From NCBI GenBank assembly GCA_023391425.1, contig JAEWAX010000058.1, forward strand, positions 1 to 64,000: 64,000 nt of DNA. The letters are read 5' to 3'. Under the pieces are notes generated by a model. It was given only the letters and a program-made list of their open reading frames with translations, was not told where the DNA came from and made no database searches. This DNA is from Bacillota bacterium (lineage in GTDB: Bacteria; Bacillota; Clostridia; Acetivibrionales; DSM-1351). Numbering within the stretch: the stretch's first letter is position 1; the number at the start of each line of letters is the position of its first letter. Below are positions 62,185 to 64,000 of the stretch, piece by piece. Position numbers and translations under genes: made by a program.

Positions 62185-62997
62185 ATGATGAGAGCATTAT
62201 GGACGGCGGGCTCAGGAATGAAGGCTCAGCAGTTCAATGTAGATGTTATTTCAAATAATTTAGCAAATGTGAATACCACAGGATACAAAAAGGAAAGGGC
62301 TGAGTTCAAAGACCTTTTGTATCAGACAATGGAAAGAGCATATGTACTTGATGATGGTGGTAAACCAGTAAATCTTCAAGTTGGACATGGAACTGAGGTC
62401 GGCGCTACAGTTAGAAATTTTGATAATGGTAACTATGATGATACGGGCTCAACTTTAGACTTTGCCATTTCTGGTGACGGCTTCTTTACGATAATGGGGC
62501 CTGGCGAAAAGATTAAGTATACTAAAGCTGGTTCATTCAAGATAAGTGTTACAGAGGATGGACTTAGAAAATTAACTACATCTGATGGGTACCCTGTATT
62601 AGATAGTGCAGAACAGGAGATAGTATTTGATAGTGAAGTTGATCTTTCAAAACTTGTTGTAACTCCAAATGGGGCGATGGGATATGAAAATGCTGATGGT
62701 GAAACTATTGATTTAGGGCAAACATTAGGTGTGGTCAATTTTCCAAACAAATATGCTTTAGAAGCTGTAGGTGGGAATCTATTTGCAAAGAATTCTGCTA
62801 CAGGTGAACCAGTACAGGCAAGCGAAGATGAAACAAATCTAAGTACAATAAAACAAGGTTATTTAGAGGATTCAAATGTGCAAGTTGTTGATGAAATGGT
62901 TAAACTTATAATTGCTCAAAGGGCATATGAAATGAATTCAAAGGCAATCCAATCATCTGATGATATGCTTCAGATAGCTAATAATTTGATGAAATAG
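62185..62997 (+). CDS. flgG: flagellar distal rod protein (FlgG/FlhP-like)
   Basis: The 270-residue protein starts MMRALWTAGSGMKAQQFNVD, continues with VISNNLANVNTTGYKKERAEFKDLLYQ, and ends SNVQVVDEMVKLIIAQRAYEMNSKAIQSSD, all canonical for FlgG. It forms the distal rod. ATG 62185 is seven bases after GGAGGT; 62188 is also possible. It is followed at 10 bp by the rod-binding protein gene, so the two are probably co-transcribed. Confidence 0.95.
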   Translation: MMRALWTAGSGMKAQQFNVDVISNNLANVNTTGYKKERAEFKDLLYQTMERAYVLDDGGKPVNLQVGHGTEVGATVRNFDNGNYDDTGSTLDFAISGDGFFTIMGPGEKIKYTKAGSFKISVTEDGLRKLTTSDGYPVLDSAEQEIVFDSEVDLSKLVVTPNGAMGYENADGETIDLGQTLGVVNFPNKYALEAVGGNLFAKNSATGEPVQASEDETNLSTIKQGYLEDSNVQVVDEMVKLIIAQRAYEMNSKAIQSSDDMLQIANNLMK

Positions 62998-63007
62998 GTG
63001 AATAATA

Positions 63008-63400
63008 ATGGATGTTGGGAGTATTAGTTCAAAAACCGCATTAGAGGGTGCTCAATATACCCAGGCTCAGACTACTGATGATGATTTTGAAAAAAGACTT
63101 AAGGCTGCAGCTGAAAAAGGTGATGACTCTGAGCTAAAACAGGTTTGTAAAGAATTTGAAGGTATATTTATAAGTATGATGTTCAAACAAATGAGGGCTA
63201 CAGTACCAGAATCGGATTATCTAAAAAGTGATTCAGCTACAGAAATGTTCAATTCAATGCTTGATGATAAGCTTTGTGATGTTGCATCACAGAGGGGAAT
63301 AGGGCTCGGTGACATGATGTATAAGCAAATGTCAAAACAATATGGCAAGCAGGAAGTTTCTACCCAAACTTCTGGAGGGGTAATTGATGAAAAAAAATAA
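63008..63400 (+). CDS. flagellar rod-binding protein (FlgJ N-terminal domain-like)
   Basis: The 130-residue protein contains CKEFEGIFISMMFKQMRATV, a segment with SATEMFNSMLDDKLCDVASQ, then GIGLGDMMYKQM. These are the features of the rod-binding (Rod_bind_2) domain of FlgJ. The muramidase half of proteobacterial FlgJ is absent, as usual in Firmicutes. It should cap rod assembly. It overlaps the following gene by 14 bp. Confidence 0.88.
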   Translation: MDVGSISSKTALEGAQYTQAQTTDDDFEKRLKAAAEKGDDSELKQVCKEFEGIFISMMFKQMRATVPESDYLKSDSATEMFNSMLDDKLCDVASQRGIGLGDMMYKQMSKQYGKQEVSTQTSGGVIDEKK

Positions 63401-64000
63401 TCATAATTTGATTATAATTATTGGGGTATTTTTAATGTTGTCCTGCATTTTATTTTATGCTGGACAATTTTTATTTTCCTCAAAAAACGAGAGTAGTCCA
63501 AGTGCCAAAACAGCTCAACACAGCAAAATTGAGGAGGTGCAGTCTTTTCCGATAGAGTACAAGAACATTTCTACAAATATTAATGGACATAAACAGAAGA
63601 TATTTACACTAGAATTTGATCCTCTTGACAAACGTATTGAATTTAAACCTGCACTTTCCTACGATAATGTATTTGGATTTGAGAAGATATCTGAGATTTG
63701 TAAAAGAACAGGAGCCTATGCTGCAATTAATGGTGGATTTTTTTATGAATTTGGAGATCCGGTTGGGATGGTAGTAATTGATGGAAAAATGTTTATGAGT
63801 TCAGCAGGCTATGATCCAGTGTTTGTAATAGATAAAGAAGGATCCAGTTTCAAAAAAATTATTTCAGAATTATCTATATCTATTAATGGTAAGAAAACTA
63901 ATATAAATAAAATGAATCGTACTGGTCTGGATGGAAATATTGTACTATATACGAGCGATTATGGTTCGACAAATAGAGCGAAAATTAAAAATACGTCTAT
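63387..64000 (+). CDS. phosphodiester glycosidase (NAGPA-like) domain protein, 3' end outside window
   Basis: From ATG 63387 (TGGAGGGG six bases before) the frame stays open to the window edge, giving at least 204 residues. An N-terminal membrane anchor (about 7-30) is followed by a linker and an extracellular domain with FTLEFDPLDKRIEFKPAL and AYAAINGGFFYEFGDPVG. The AxNGGFF motif is typical of phosphodiester glycosidase/NAGPA domains, which act on cell-surface glycans. It overlaps the rod-binding gene, so it may be co-expressed with the flagellar genes. Confidence 0.82.
   Translation, partial: MKKNNHNLIIIIGVFLMLSCILFYAGQFLFSSKNESSPSAKTAQHSKIEEVQSFPIEYKNISTNINGHKQKIFTLEFDPLDKRIEFKPALSYDNVFGFEKISEICKRTGAYAAINGGFFYEFGDPVGMVVIDGKMFMSSAGYDPVFVIDKEGSSFKKIISELSISINGKKTNINKMNRTGLDGNIVLYTSDYGSTNRAKIKNTS

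Overview
The window reads as chromosome of a low-GC, Gram-positive, anaerobic, spore-forming and flagellated member of the Clostridia. Evidence: strong AGGAGG ribosome sites with frequent TTG/GTG starts, a sporulation regulator (SpoIIID), flagellar rod genes, [FeFe]-hydrogenase maturases HydE/HydG/HydF, AdhE, and a clostripain-type protease. The mix of sugar ABC transporters, a GH31 glucosidase/xylosidase and ethanol-forming enzymes would suit a plant-polysaccharide degrader of the Ruminiclostridium kind, but that genus assignment is inference.

Layout. 1-201: 3' end of a low-complexity Asn/Ser/Gln repeat protein. 508-1686: deoB. 1920-7513: a cobalamin riboswitch and terminator in front of a corrinoid uptake and salvage operon (btuF-btuC-btuD-cobU-cobS). 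7551-10255: a small reverse gene, then a TetR regulator with a 30-bp operator and its MATE pump. 10477-17177: a DeoR regulator with an orphan sugar ABC ATPase, divergent from a three-gene monosaccharide ABC transporter. 17386-20287: adhE behind three Rex-like boxes. 20560-23901: a BlaI repressor and a BlaR1-type M56 membrane protease whose sensor domain is a long leucine-rich repeat array. 24008-31187: iron alcohol dehydrogenase, membrane protein, hydE, P1-family peptidase, split coaC/coaB and cysK.

From 31735 the sequence looks assembled by insertion. Intact spoIIID is followed by a defence cluster (ATPase plus RloB-like protein, then a large NACHT protein). A 3' fragment of spoIIID with its terminator (38760-39050) follows, then a sugar sensing and uptake block (histidine kinase, AraC-type response regulator, two binding proteins, two permeases, GH31 enzyme), then a third remnant of the spoIIID 3' flank (49627-49758). 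In Bacillus spoIIID sits directly before mbl and two flagellar rod genes; here mbl-flgF-flgG lie at 59970-62997, so about 28 kb now separates the ancestral neighbours.

50060-59568 holds a lipoprotein, a clostripain-family protease, a small Cys-rich protein, a Zn-ribbon membrane protein, a structured leader RNA before a TM1266-type hydrogenase regulator, hydG, a 278-bp near-palindrome, hydF and a chemotaxis receptor. The window ends in a flagellar rod-binding protein and a truncated phosphodiester glycosidase gene.

Several intergenic repeats recur, notably a palindromic family at 10303, 14241, 31472, 54370 and 61019. I saw no tRNA, rRNA, CRISPR array, transposase or integrase. Start codons were chosen by ribosome-site spacing, so several differ from the longest open frame. 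All family names come from motif recognition, not searches.
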